Assembly (NCBI RefSeq): GCF_020382885.2
Contig: NC_058507.1
Span: 498,501 to 562,500 of the forward strand
DNA: 64,000 nucleotides
Direction: 5' to 3'
From: Scatophagus argus
Lineage: Eukaryota > Chordata > Actinopteri > Scatophagidae
Of the stretch, positions 23,737 through 34,600 are shown piece by piece (the stretch's first letter is position 1; each line of letters starts with the position of its first letter). The position numbers and the translations under genes are program-made. The notes under the pieces are model-generated. The model made no database searches and was not told the DNA's origin. It worked only from the letters and a program-made list of their open reading frames with translations.

Positions 23737-23744
23737 TCTTAAGG

Positions 23745-26700
23745 TATCAATGGAAATAGAAAGTGGTAACTAAACTTGTCCAGTGAAACGATTCCCACAG
23801 TCGATCCTTTCTGTTCCCGGATCCAATAGCCAATCGCTGCAAATGTTCTTCCATATAAGGTGGGATTGGCTCAAAATGGTGGAAGATTCATTCAAGAAAA
23901 AGTGGGAATAACCTGATGAAGCAAGAGGACAACACAGCTGTCGATTACAGGTTAGACAAACGGTTGGTTACCAAACTAAGCTACTCGTCTTTAGCGTCTT
24001 TAAACAGAATTCGACTGGAATGTGGAAGGTTTGTGTGCTACGTTTCACTAACTCTGCTGCTGTTGCTTTTTTTTACACAGAGAAAAACATTTGCTGGTGC
24101 TGGCTTCAATGTCTGTTTTATCATCAAGAGCCAAACACTTGGTTAATAAATTGTTAGCTATTCAGTGATGATGACGTGACAAATTAATGATCAGCAGACT
24201 GAGTGATGAAGAGGTGAATGGATGCCGAAGCTGCAGTCGCTCAGAACGGGCCGTCCTGTCAGCTGCCGGTTACACAGTGAAACACCGTGAGGGTTGAGTC
24301 TGGAAACTCCTTCCTCCACAGTGTGGCTGCCGTCACAGAGCGTTACAGTGCTCTCCGTCTCCCCCGAGCCGCCGCCATCGCCGCTCTGCTCTGCATTTGA
24401 CTGTTTCCATGGTGAAGCTCAGTGTCAGCTGGCGGCAGGCGGATAACAGCAGAGATCAGCCCTGTGCCGCGTTGGGTTTGTTTACAGCCCTGAGGGACAC
24501 GTGAAAGAGGAGACCGAGAGAAAATCCCCGTCAGAATCACCCGTCTGAACGGCGGTGGTTGCGGCAGCGGTCTGACATCACCTCCAGGCAAACTGTACTC
24601 ACTGTTTTAGCTGGTGAGTTGGTCAACTCTACAGGCAACAGTTGCTGCTGACTGCGAACAGTCAGCTGCTCAAACTGTGTTTTGTGTTTCTGCAAACCAC
24701 GAACGCATCACGTTTGGTACGTGTTAGAATACGTCTTATATCATCTTTTAATCATACGTACATGAGTTGAATTACTGGTGCCCTGACTAAAGCAGGTAAT
24801 TTCAGGAATTTCCAAATGATCTTTTCTGAACTTATGAAGTGTTTTTAGTGCCTAAACATAAGATCAGATTAGGAAACAACGAGGCTTCATACTAAAATAT
24901 GACCAAATACACACAAACAGATGGAATTAGAAATAAAGGCCTGTTTCTAATACCAGCCTGCTGTCCTCTGCAGCTGAGGAGGATGAAGACCCTGGTCACC
25001 AGTTGAAGAAAAGCAGCACTTCAACGTAACACATTAACATTAAATAAACTGTACACCAAATTTCAGCAGAGAGAAATTAACTTCTACTTTAGTTTTTGAA
25101 TTTCTTTTAATTTAAATATTTCTTCTTCTGTGAACATCGAATTAGCAGTGAGTTAACAGCAGGTCTGTTCCACTAATGTTCCTGTTCCTGTTTCTTTTGG
25201 GTTGTTTTACGTCTTTTCCAACACATTTAGTGCTTGGAAGATTTCTTCAGTGTTGCTAGCTCACATTACAGTGAAACACAGCAGAACACAGTGTTTGCTA
25301 AATGCTAAGATTAGCTGTTTGTGACAATTATCCTCACAGTTTGACGTGCGTCTCTGTCTAATGGGATTGGTTTGGAGCAAACTGCTCTCTGTATAATCTT
25401 CTTGAGTTTGTTGAGCACAGCAGAAAATCAGAGCTGAATTAAAGTGTAAGGCGCCTCGGCCTGCAGCAGCTTTGTTTGCAGTTTAACTCTGATGTGAAGT
25501 TTCCCTGCTGTGAGCTAATTAACCAGCGAGTTCATCAGCAGCAGATGAGACCGCAGATTACAATCAGGACAAAGCAAAATGTCCGACCAGCATCCCGCTC
25601 TGAGGAGAAGAGGAGCGGCTCCTCGCAGTGGGAGGAACAACGTTTGCTTTTCTGCAAAGAAATGGATTACAGCTCACTCTGCCTGCACGGCAGCTTGTCC
25701 TCCTGCTCCTCCACCATCTTACTTCTCCATCTTACTTCTCCTACAAACTGCTGCAGATGAGGTCATGACAGCGCAAACATCAATCTTTATAATGACGCTG
25801 CTTCCTCTCAGAGACCGGATGCTGTTGATGGCCTCTCGACTGACAGAGTGGAAGGGTTTCCCACTGAAGAGAGCAGTGGAGAACTGAGGATATCCAGTTT
25901 CAGCAATTAGAGCATCTTCACCAAGGTCAACATCTGTATGCATTATTAACAGAGCAGAGCCCTTCATCCTCATCAATAATGCAGAGTTAGGAAGAGGTGG
26001 ACTTTGTCTCTTTTGATGGTCCTGGAGCTGCTTCCAGTCTCTGTGCTAAGTTAGGTGACATATCCATGTGAATCAAAAGACAAGAGGAGGACTTTCAGTG
26101 TTGGACAGCTTCTTTACAAAGAAAAAAGAAAAAGAAAAAAAAGATATAAAATATGCAAACTGAATCAAGTCATAAAAACAGAAGCAACAATAAAGAAGCC
26201 AATGCTGCCATCTACTGTTGACAGCTGCTTCCAGTGAGAGCTGCTGAGTTTGAAGTAATAATAATAACCCCATTACTAAAATAAACATTTGAATATGCCG
26301 GTATGCTATGTGAGAAAACAGAAAGGCAGCAGGGACAAAGGAGAAACTCTCTCTATTATCTGTACTTCAGAAATGGTACAAGGTATTTCTCCAGAAACTT
26401 CTGGAGAAATACCTTGTACCTTTATTGTACCGAAAGTAGAAGTATTTCTTATGCAGAATGGTCCATTCCAGAATAATAAAGATTACATTTGTTGTGTGCC
26501 AAACCACACAAAACAAGACTCAGAGACTTCAGTGTTAGTGTCAGTGTTGACTTCAGAAGCAGGGGTTCACTACTGACACAGGAAGCCAGCACATGAAACA
26601 AATCCAGTGAACAGGACCAAAGTCCACAAGGCAGACAAAAGTCCAGAAACCAGGGAGACAAGACACAGTAGAGAAACCAGTAGGAATGACACAGAGGATC

Positions 26701-27579
26701 GCAACAAACCGGCAAAGGGACGACGACTTCTTCTGCTGCTTCTTCCTCTTCTTTGTCTTCTTTTTCTTCAGTGAATTGGTGCATGGTGCATTACAGCCAC
26801 CAAGCGGTGAGGAGTGTGGATCAGGATGTATAAGTACAACACACACACGCACTGACTACATGAATAAATCAGATTGCTGTCTCTAAGAGACACACACAAT
26901 GCTAGGCAACATTCATTTTTCAAATATTTTCGTAGCATGTCTAACCAATCAAAATGTGTCTTCATCCTTTTAGGACGGAGTCCCTTCTCTGTTGTTCGAT
27001 TGTTTCATCGTCTCCACGGTAATCACAATCACCTGCATTGTGCTTCCCTGTTATAACCAGTGAGTTCAGTGTGCTCACTTCAGTTCCACCAAAGGGTTCA
27101 CTGTGTGTTTAGTCTTATTGTTGTCTTTGAACACTTTGATAACAGCAGATCAGACCTGCAGTCTGTCACTGTGCTGCTGAGTTCTCTTGTAGAAAGTCAA
27201 TCTGACAGCCAATTAACATTTAAAAGTCCTCCAATAAACACACAAGGCTTGACTTTTTTGTTTTACTGAAATCTTTATGTCTTTATTTTTTGTTAAACTT
27301 AAACATTACAAAGATAAATAAACATGCATGTAAGAGCTGAGAATTAAACTCATAACTTCTATAACAGGTATAAAGCAGGCATAAAGAAGGCTGAATGTGC
27401 TTTCATTCAGCACAAGACATAAACTGTTGGAAATAAATTAAATGTTTCTAATGTTTTAACTTAAGCTCACTAATGAACTTATTTATCTTATATTTATTTA
27501 TATTACTAACTTAACATTAAAGGCAGCACAGTCATGTAAAAGATATTCAAACATGGAAACTAAGAAACTACATCGATTA
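23745..27579. other. Intergenic, no firm gene
   Basis: No conserved coding sequence seen. A small CpG-rich patch lies at 24330-24600. A perfect 46-bp palindrome lies at 26375-26420 (listed separately). AT-rich DNA dominates from 26900 to 27550. Confidence 0.5.
26375..26420. repeat. Perfect 22-bp inverted repeat with 2-bp spacer
   Basis: Left arm GGTACAAGGTATTTCTCCAGAA at 26375-26396, spacer AC, right arm at 26399-26420 as its exact reverse complement. There are no mismatches. The flanking bases (T on both sides) do not extend the palindrome. No known element boundary is evident. Confidence 0.95.
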
Positions 27580-27918
27580 GGGGCCTAGAGGTTGGAGAAG
27601 CGGCTTGTGATCGGAGGGTCACCGGTTCGATTCCCCCACCAGACGAGCAGGAAAGATCTGGGTGTGTTGGAGAGAGTAATTAATGTGACAAATGCTCCCC
27701 CCCTCCATTGGCCAGCTGATGTGCCCTTGAGCAAGGCACTTAACCCCCCAATATGCTCCCCGGGCGCTTGATGCTGCCCACTGCTCCTGTGTGTGTTTGT
27801 AATTTGCCGGGTGTTGCATGTGTGTGTTCAACTAAGGATGGGTCAAATGCAGAAGACGAATTCAGTGTGTGTATGTAAAAATATATATACTGTCAATAAA
27901 GTGATTCTTTATTCTTTA
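27580..27918 (+). mobile_element. tRNA-derived SINE, copy 2
   Basis: Plus-strand copy of the same SINE as 6818-7164. The head carries an A-box-like region (about 27585-27600) and a B box GGTTCGATTCC at 27624-27634. The tail ends TCAATAAAGTGATTC then a short T-rich repeat. It lies just beyond the predicted end of the SecA-like transcript, in the opposite orientation. Confidence 0.85.
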
Positions 27919-27939
27919 GGAAACTCTAGAATTTGAGGA

Positions 27940-28191
27940 TATCTAATGTAATACTTTATTGGTCCTGAGGGAATTCCAGCAAAATGTCATAATCTGCCAT
28001 TGGTTGTATAGCTGAATCAGCAGTATCACAAAACAACATCCAACGTTCAAAGTGTGATGCTGTCTTTGAGTTTCCAGTGATGATCTTTGTCTTCTGTCAG
28101 GACTGTTTTGATCTGTCGGCTGGCGTCTGGATCTCTTCTGCTCCTTTCTGGCTGTCCTTCAGGGTGGTCCTCATGGTATGGAGCTCTCAAT
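27940..28191 (-). other. Probable 3' UTR exon of the SecA-like gene
   Basis: On the minus strand the coding exon is followed 7 bases after its stop by a donor (AAAAG|GTAACA, GT at 28680-28679). A strong acceptor, a pyrimidine run ending TTCTCTCAG at 28192, opens this exon. A polyadenylation signal AATAAA lies at 27960-27955 on the minus strand. The 489-bp intron lies between. Because the junction is well within 50 nt of the stop codon, it should not trigger nonsense-mediated decay. The splice is predicted, not observed. Confidence 0.5.
27955..27960 (-). terminator. Polyadenylation signal of the SecA-like gene (predicted)
   Basis: AATAAA on the minus strand, about 230 bases into the predicted last exon. 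It is part of an old retroelement-tail-like sequence (ACTTTATTGGTCC on the plus strand). A further AATAAA exists near 27280. Confidence 0.4.
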
Positions 28192-28687
28192 CTGAGAGAA
28201 TAAAGAGGCACAACACAATGAAAAGCAAACAAACACAACATCTGATGGGGGGTTAGGGTTAGTCTCAACTGAGTCATCACAAAAGGAAATAATCTGATTT
28301 TGGAATAAATCTGGCAAATGAGATGTATCTGCATCCACTAGTGTTTCAGTCATGTCTGTTTAGCATCAGAATCAATCAGTGGGAGCACTGAAGCTGGGTT
28401 CACATCAGAGCCTGGAGGGTCACAATCTGATCTGCCTCTGAGCAGATCAGGACATTCCTTCACAGCTGTGATCTCAGGAGTGAGTTAAACTCTCTGAATC
28501 AGTGCTTGGAGATATCGCTCTTCTAAAAGGCTTCATGTCTACCTTTGACCTCCTAGAAATGTCTTTGTCTGACTATAACAAATTTAAAAAATAGAAATAA
28601 TGAACCACTACCAGTATCTTCTGGCACTAGTCCTCAATATTCCATCAGTGATTTTTGCATCATATTAAATGTGATGTTACCTTTTCA

Positions 28688-31600
28688 TCACAGGAGATTG
28701 GAGACTTGGTTCCTGTGTGGATCGTTTTGATTGTTGTAGCCTTCCTTGATGATCCATGTAGTAATGTCGGCACGATGTTTATCTGTCATGACGCCCTTGC
28801 TTTGAAGAGAGCTGAACCAGCTATCCACTATCTTTATACTGTGTTGCTGAAAACTTTTTTCAAAAGTGTTGAGCCTCGTTTGACTCATCTTGTTATTCTG
28901 AAAATCTTTGAAGTTCTTGGTGCTATTCAACCTGAATCTGGGCATTCCACCAAGGATCGTCAGTTTGAGGGAGCCCACAACATCATCATTGCTTATGGTG
29001 TTAGCTAAGAGTTGTCTGAAGGCTGGTGATTTTGTACTGGGAAATTCATGGTGTATTTCTTTAGGCACATAAACAGTTGGAAGTCCAAGGCCATGATCTT
29101 TGTGCACACCAGGAATCAACTTGGTATCCAGAGGAGAGGAACTTGTTCCCACTTCAAGCATGGCTTCAGCTAGTTTGCTGTTCTGGTTCTTTTTTCTTGC
29201 TTCCAATATACAACTCACTGGTGGCTGGTGATCTGCATTGATGAACTGTCCAATTCCTTGATTTTGACTTGTATGTTTTTTCAGTTCTTTGTAAACTTTT
29301 ACTTTTCCAACCTCTTTTTCAAGTACTTCTCTGTTTTCTTTTATCTTCTTTATCCTTTTGCGTAGAGCTCCCACTAACATGAACCAGTCCCCTCCTCTGA
29401 TTGCTTCACTCCACTGTTTGCGCTTGATGAAAGGCTCCCATTGGTCGGGATGCCTGAGGAGAGCGTCGGCCTCCACAGATCGAAGGTGAGCCGCTTCCAA
29501 AGCGATCTCTCCTTCGCTGGCCTCTGGTTTTAAGCCTCGTGCCAAAGCATGAAACAGGCAGCTCTTCTCCTCATTGACGATGCTCACTGTCTGGTTATTG
29601 ATGTGCACATCATAATGGCCGTCAGGGTATTGGGCACTCTTTGGTCTGTAGATCAGTGTTACAGTTTGACTGGCAGGTTTAGTGGTCGGGCTCAGTTCCT
29701 GCATTTTGGTAAGTTTGCCATTGCTGTCAGGTGTTAGGATGACAACCTTAGTGCCGGTTTCTTCTGCCAGGACTCTGATATCCAGAAGAGTGCCCGCAGT
29801 CTGGGAGTCCCTGATGTTTTCAGCATGTGCCTGTGAGTACTGCCCTGACTCACCTGCATGTTGAAGTGTAGATTTATGGTCTCCTGGCATGTATGAGATG
29901 TATCTGTTGTTCTGTGCAACTCTGAGTAGGTTCTCTGTTCTGTCGGTTTTTAGGCCTTTTCTTACATGCTTGCTAATGACACCATGCACTTTGCCTTGAA
30001 TATAAGAAACAAGGTGACTGGAGAACTTCTGATGGAAAACTTCTGTCACAGCTTTAGCCAATAAAGCACTGATGGACTCATCTATTTCCTGCTTAAATTC
30101 TCTCAGCATTTCAATGTCTAAAGCAGACAGCTCATTTGTCTTCACTTTCTCTGAAAAACCTTTTTGTTTTTTAAATGTATTCAGCTGTTCATTAAAGTTT
30201 GAGAAAAACTTGGTGGAGAGGTTGTACACCGCAATGCTTGCATCTGTTAACAGTGCCCCCATATGGACAACTTGGATGGCTGTCAGAATTGCATATGCTT
30301 TACCTTTGGCCTCTTGTTTAGCTCTGTCCATCACTGTGGAGAGGGATGAATGTAGCTTGTTCTGCCAGCCGAGGTCTGCATAGAACGGCTGTATTGCAGC
30401 GTTGCTTAACTTTGTGAAGATGGCCAGCAGCTCACTTCTTCTGTTCTTGTCCTTCAGGAGCTCATGAAGTTGCTGTTCATCCTCAATGTGGGAGAGGATA
30501 ATCAAGTCTACCAATGTGGCCAGGGGCTTGTTTTCCACATTGGCTTTCACGTTGTTAACAACTCTCTCTTTCACATTATTTTCAATGTTATTGAGTATTT
30601 TTTTCAGTAATGCCTCTTCTGCCTTCGCAAATCCATAAAAAATTACTTGCTCTGTCATTTTTTTACCTGTATATTTCACCACATTCTTCATTTGTATCTT
30701 TGCAACAGCACTTAAACCATCTTTAGCCTGCCTGGAGAGAAACTTTGGCATCAACTTCAGCTGTTTGCCAAATCCCTGAACTGACATCTTACAAGCTTTG
30801 AAGCCCTTTGCAATCAGCTTTCCAACTCCAAACCCAATTAGTGATACACCAATAGAAATGGCTTTGTTTAAAGCCCATGATTTCCAGCTGAATTCTCCTG
30901 TCACCATGGACTCTATGCCATAGATGCAGTCTGATATCCCTTCAGCAATGAGTTCCATGCCAACTTGAGCGAATGTTCCATATGTAAATGCAATGAGCAA
31001 CGCTCCTCCAACAATCTGTACAACTCCAAGAGAGAAAACCAGCACAGCTTCCCACGGGAAACGAGGCTCCTCTTCCACAGAAAATACATATTTCAGACCT
31101 TGATTGTAAAGGTTGTAAGCTTCCACTTGGAGGTCTTCATCAGCACTCGACACCAGGGAGAAAACTGTTGACCTATTGACTGTTGCATCCCTACCTTTTT
31201 CTTTTAAATCATCCAACTTTTGGATGGCCTCACTTATGTTTTTATCAAAGAAACTTAACATGCTGCACTTGTTTGTTAGCTGTTTTTCCAGGCTGGTTGG
31301 GCTACTGTTGGCTGAACTTGTAGAAGACATTTTTACAAACTGCAGACAGAGAACGGATTCCTCACTGAGATACTTCAGAGAATTCTGAGCCTTTGTTAGA
31401 TCAGCTTTGGCCTTAGTGAGGTAATCTGCATTCTTCTGCTTTATAGTACAGTACGCATGACTGTAAAAAGCTATGGCTGCCCAACTTTCGTCCAATTTCA
31501 TGGCTTTTTCAAACAGCCTGTTGCTGATGTCCCATTTTTTTTCGCTCAGTGCGACATTTCCAAACTTGATGTAGTGATAAATGCTGGAACACGGTGAAGT

Positions 31601-34600
31601 CTGACTTTGACACTGACTTTTTGCCAATGACAAATCAGCTTTCAAACTCTTTTCTAATTCATTTCTCTTCAACTGGTCAATTTCTTCTGATTTAGTTTGC
31701 AACCATACGCCCCAGAACTCATTCAAGATGGCAACAACAGCTCGTTTTTCATCTTCATCTGTGTTCTTCTGAATATCTTGAAGAGTTTTGAGGTACTCTG
31801 AAAACAAGTCTTCTCGAAGTTTCAACTCAGTGACTTCATTCATCATGTGATTTATCTTTTCTACTGCAAGTTTCTCCCTTGTGCTCTTAGCCTCCTCCAG
31901 AGAAGACGCTGTCCTGAAAGACTGCTGCAGGTGTTCAGTGGACACGATTACCTGAGCAGATCCCGGTTTACCTTTGCGTGCGGTTCGACCAAACGCCTGG
32001 AGTTCCACTCTTGTGTTGTCAGAAAGGAAGGAAAGGATCACAAATAATCCTCCACTGTTGTTCACCTGGTGGGACACCTTTATGTCTGTGCCACGCCCAG
32101 CAAGGTTTGTGGCAACAATGACATCTCCAGGAAGCAGCTCTTTCTCTATTTTGCTCAAACTGTCAGCGTCGCTGCGGCAGTAGAGAATGATTTCGCCTGG
32201 AATGCTCTCTTTCAGCTCGTTGTAGATCTCTGTGGCTTTGTTGATGGATTCACAGATCACCAGGGCTGCTCTTCCATCTCTGTATGAATTTGGGGAAATC
32301 TGAGCCATGACAGCATGTTTTATTTCAGATTTCCACTCTTCAGATGAGGCCTCAAGAGCACCTTGGACCTCAAATAATTTCTTCCTGTTGAAGGTTGGTA
32401 TTTTGCAGGCAGAGAGAGTTGGATATAGGTTCTGCAAAAACAGAAGGTCTGTGTTGTCTCCAAGTGTTCCTGTTGTTCCATAGATTTTCCCCTGGTACTT
32501 TTCAAAGAAGGAGATGTTAGAGATGTAGTTTGTCACTGTTGAAATTGTGCTCAGTTTGATCTGGTGTTTAATCTCAACAAACTGCTGCAGACCATCACCC
32601 CATTTCTTATTCAGTTCTACAATCCCAGTGGATCTGAAATCCACTGGACAAACGTTGTCATTTTCAATGACATATTCCTGTCCCTCCTTTAGTTGCTTTG
32701 CCAGAAAGGCATTCTGAACCCACACCGACACTTTCTTCTCCACCAGATTCTTCATGAAACCAGGAATGCTGATTTTGTCTGCTTCATTTGTACATGGAGT
32801 GTACTGAATCTTCGCTGAGATTAATTCTGCAATGGGCTTGATGAGAATTTCTTCAGAATCATAGAGAGTACAACACAAGCCTTCCCCCAACACAAGAAAT
32901 GTAAGCTCTTGGATGTCCTGGCTGCTGTACGAGCTGCGCTTTCTCAGACAGAGCAATCCCTTGTCATCTAAAGTGTAAACAGTAAAACCATAGGGGACAT
33001 AGTCCTCCATTTCTCTGAGAAAATCCACTACAGCCTCTTGACTCACAGTTTTCAGTCTCCTGAGAAGTTCTTCCTGTCCACTTTGGCAGATGTCCTCCGT
33101 AAACCCTTCTGGCACAGTGTTGGATGCTTCAGCAATGCGTAAAATGTCCAGTGGATCATTAATTTCAGTTCCCTCTGTGTCTATGGAGTCAAAGATGGCT
33201 TTGAAGAATGAAGCAGGAGGACCATGTACAAATGTCTGGTCTCCTGCAGACAGGAAGCCATACTGGCTGACGTGGCCCCAGATCATGGTCAGAATGACGT
33301 TCAGGTGCTGCATGGACACCATGGGACTGGACAGGTAAGTGAGCTGCACTCCCTGATCCAGCAGCAGTGAGTCCACCTCATCGATTATGATGCACTGATA
33401 GCTGCGATCAGGCCTCACATCCTTCATCTCAAATATCTGGCGAAGGTGATCTGCAGCAAAGGTTTCAATCGTCCCGTAGACCACGTCCTTCTGATAGCAC
33501 TGTTTTCGATCTTTATCTTCACTTTTATTTGTGTTTGTGTCAGCTGTTATGCCAAAGTACTTGAAGAAGTTGGCCCATTCTTCTGCATCTCTTTGACATA
33601 ATACAGACGAGCTGGACACCACATCCACCTTTTCACCCCTGAGTGCCCGCAGTGCTGCAAACATTGCTATGACACAAGACTTCCCTTCTCCAGTGCCCAT
33701 CTCCAGGAGCTTCCCAGTGTCACACAAGGCCATCAGGCACCAGCTTATCATTTGATTGGCTCTGGGCCACCACTTCCTTTCAGCCTTGCGCAGGTGAACA
33801 GCATTGCACAAGACTGCCAGCAGCTCCTGAAGGTCTTCTGTGTTCGTGCTGTGACTGAGTTCCTTTGCTCTCTTTACATCTGTGTGCTTTTTGATTTCAC
33901 CGGTTTTGATCAGGTTAGTTACATGAGTTACTGTGCTGTATGACTTACTCAGTGTTTGTTCATCAATGTCTTTCATCTGCCGTATCTCATCAAAAAGAGT
34001 GTCAATGCTTTTTACTTTCTCATCTCTGAGGCTCTTTTCTAAATGTTTGATCAGATTCTTAGTTTTAAATGAATCTAAAAGCTGATGGATTGATCGGTTG
34101 CTTTCATCTGTCCACTTGGAAGACACCTGATATGTTTCCATCATATGCAAAATCTTCATGATGGAAATACAGTCTTTATCATAATGGTGGTCAGTCAGTG
34201 TTCCAAGGAGGTTTAAGGCTTCTACTGGGGACCAAAGTCTTTGAGCGTCAAGATTTGAAACCATCTGCAGAAGTTCTTTGGCTTGTTCATTTGTGGTGTG
34301 GAATTGCTCCACACAGGCAAACAAAATCTCCAAACACCATCTCCCTGCAGATGCTCTATTCTTCTCACTTTCTGTTTCAGTAATCCCTTCAAGGAGATTC
34401 TCAAGAAAGGTCAGAGTGATGGCCTCATTACAAAGATGTCTGTTCCCAGTAATTATCTTCAAGATGGTGATCATTTTATTGTCAGTGTTTGTGTTGTTGC
34501 TCATGTTGGTGTGGAGCACCTGAAAAAGTGTTTTAATAAACCTTCGTTTCAGTTCCATGTCTTCACTGTAAAATTCACTCATGAGACTCTGCAGGACGTC

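Noticed and set aside
24343-24591. CpG-rich patch with a short Arg/Ala frame, possibly a first exon
   Set aside because: No splice donor in frame, no similarity, and no neighbouring exons.
25719-25976. Minus-strand 85-residue frame with non-repetitive composition
   Set aside because: No recognisable domain or supported splice sites. It could be an old exon but nothing in the sequence supports a call.
27580-27660. Functional tRNA gene
   Set aside because: B box present but the anticodon arm does not fold properly and the sequence continues into a SINE body. A second copy exists at 6818-7164.
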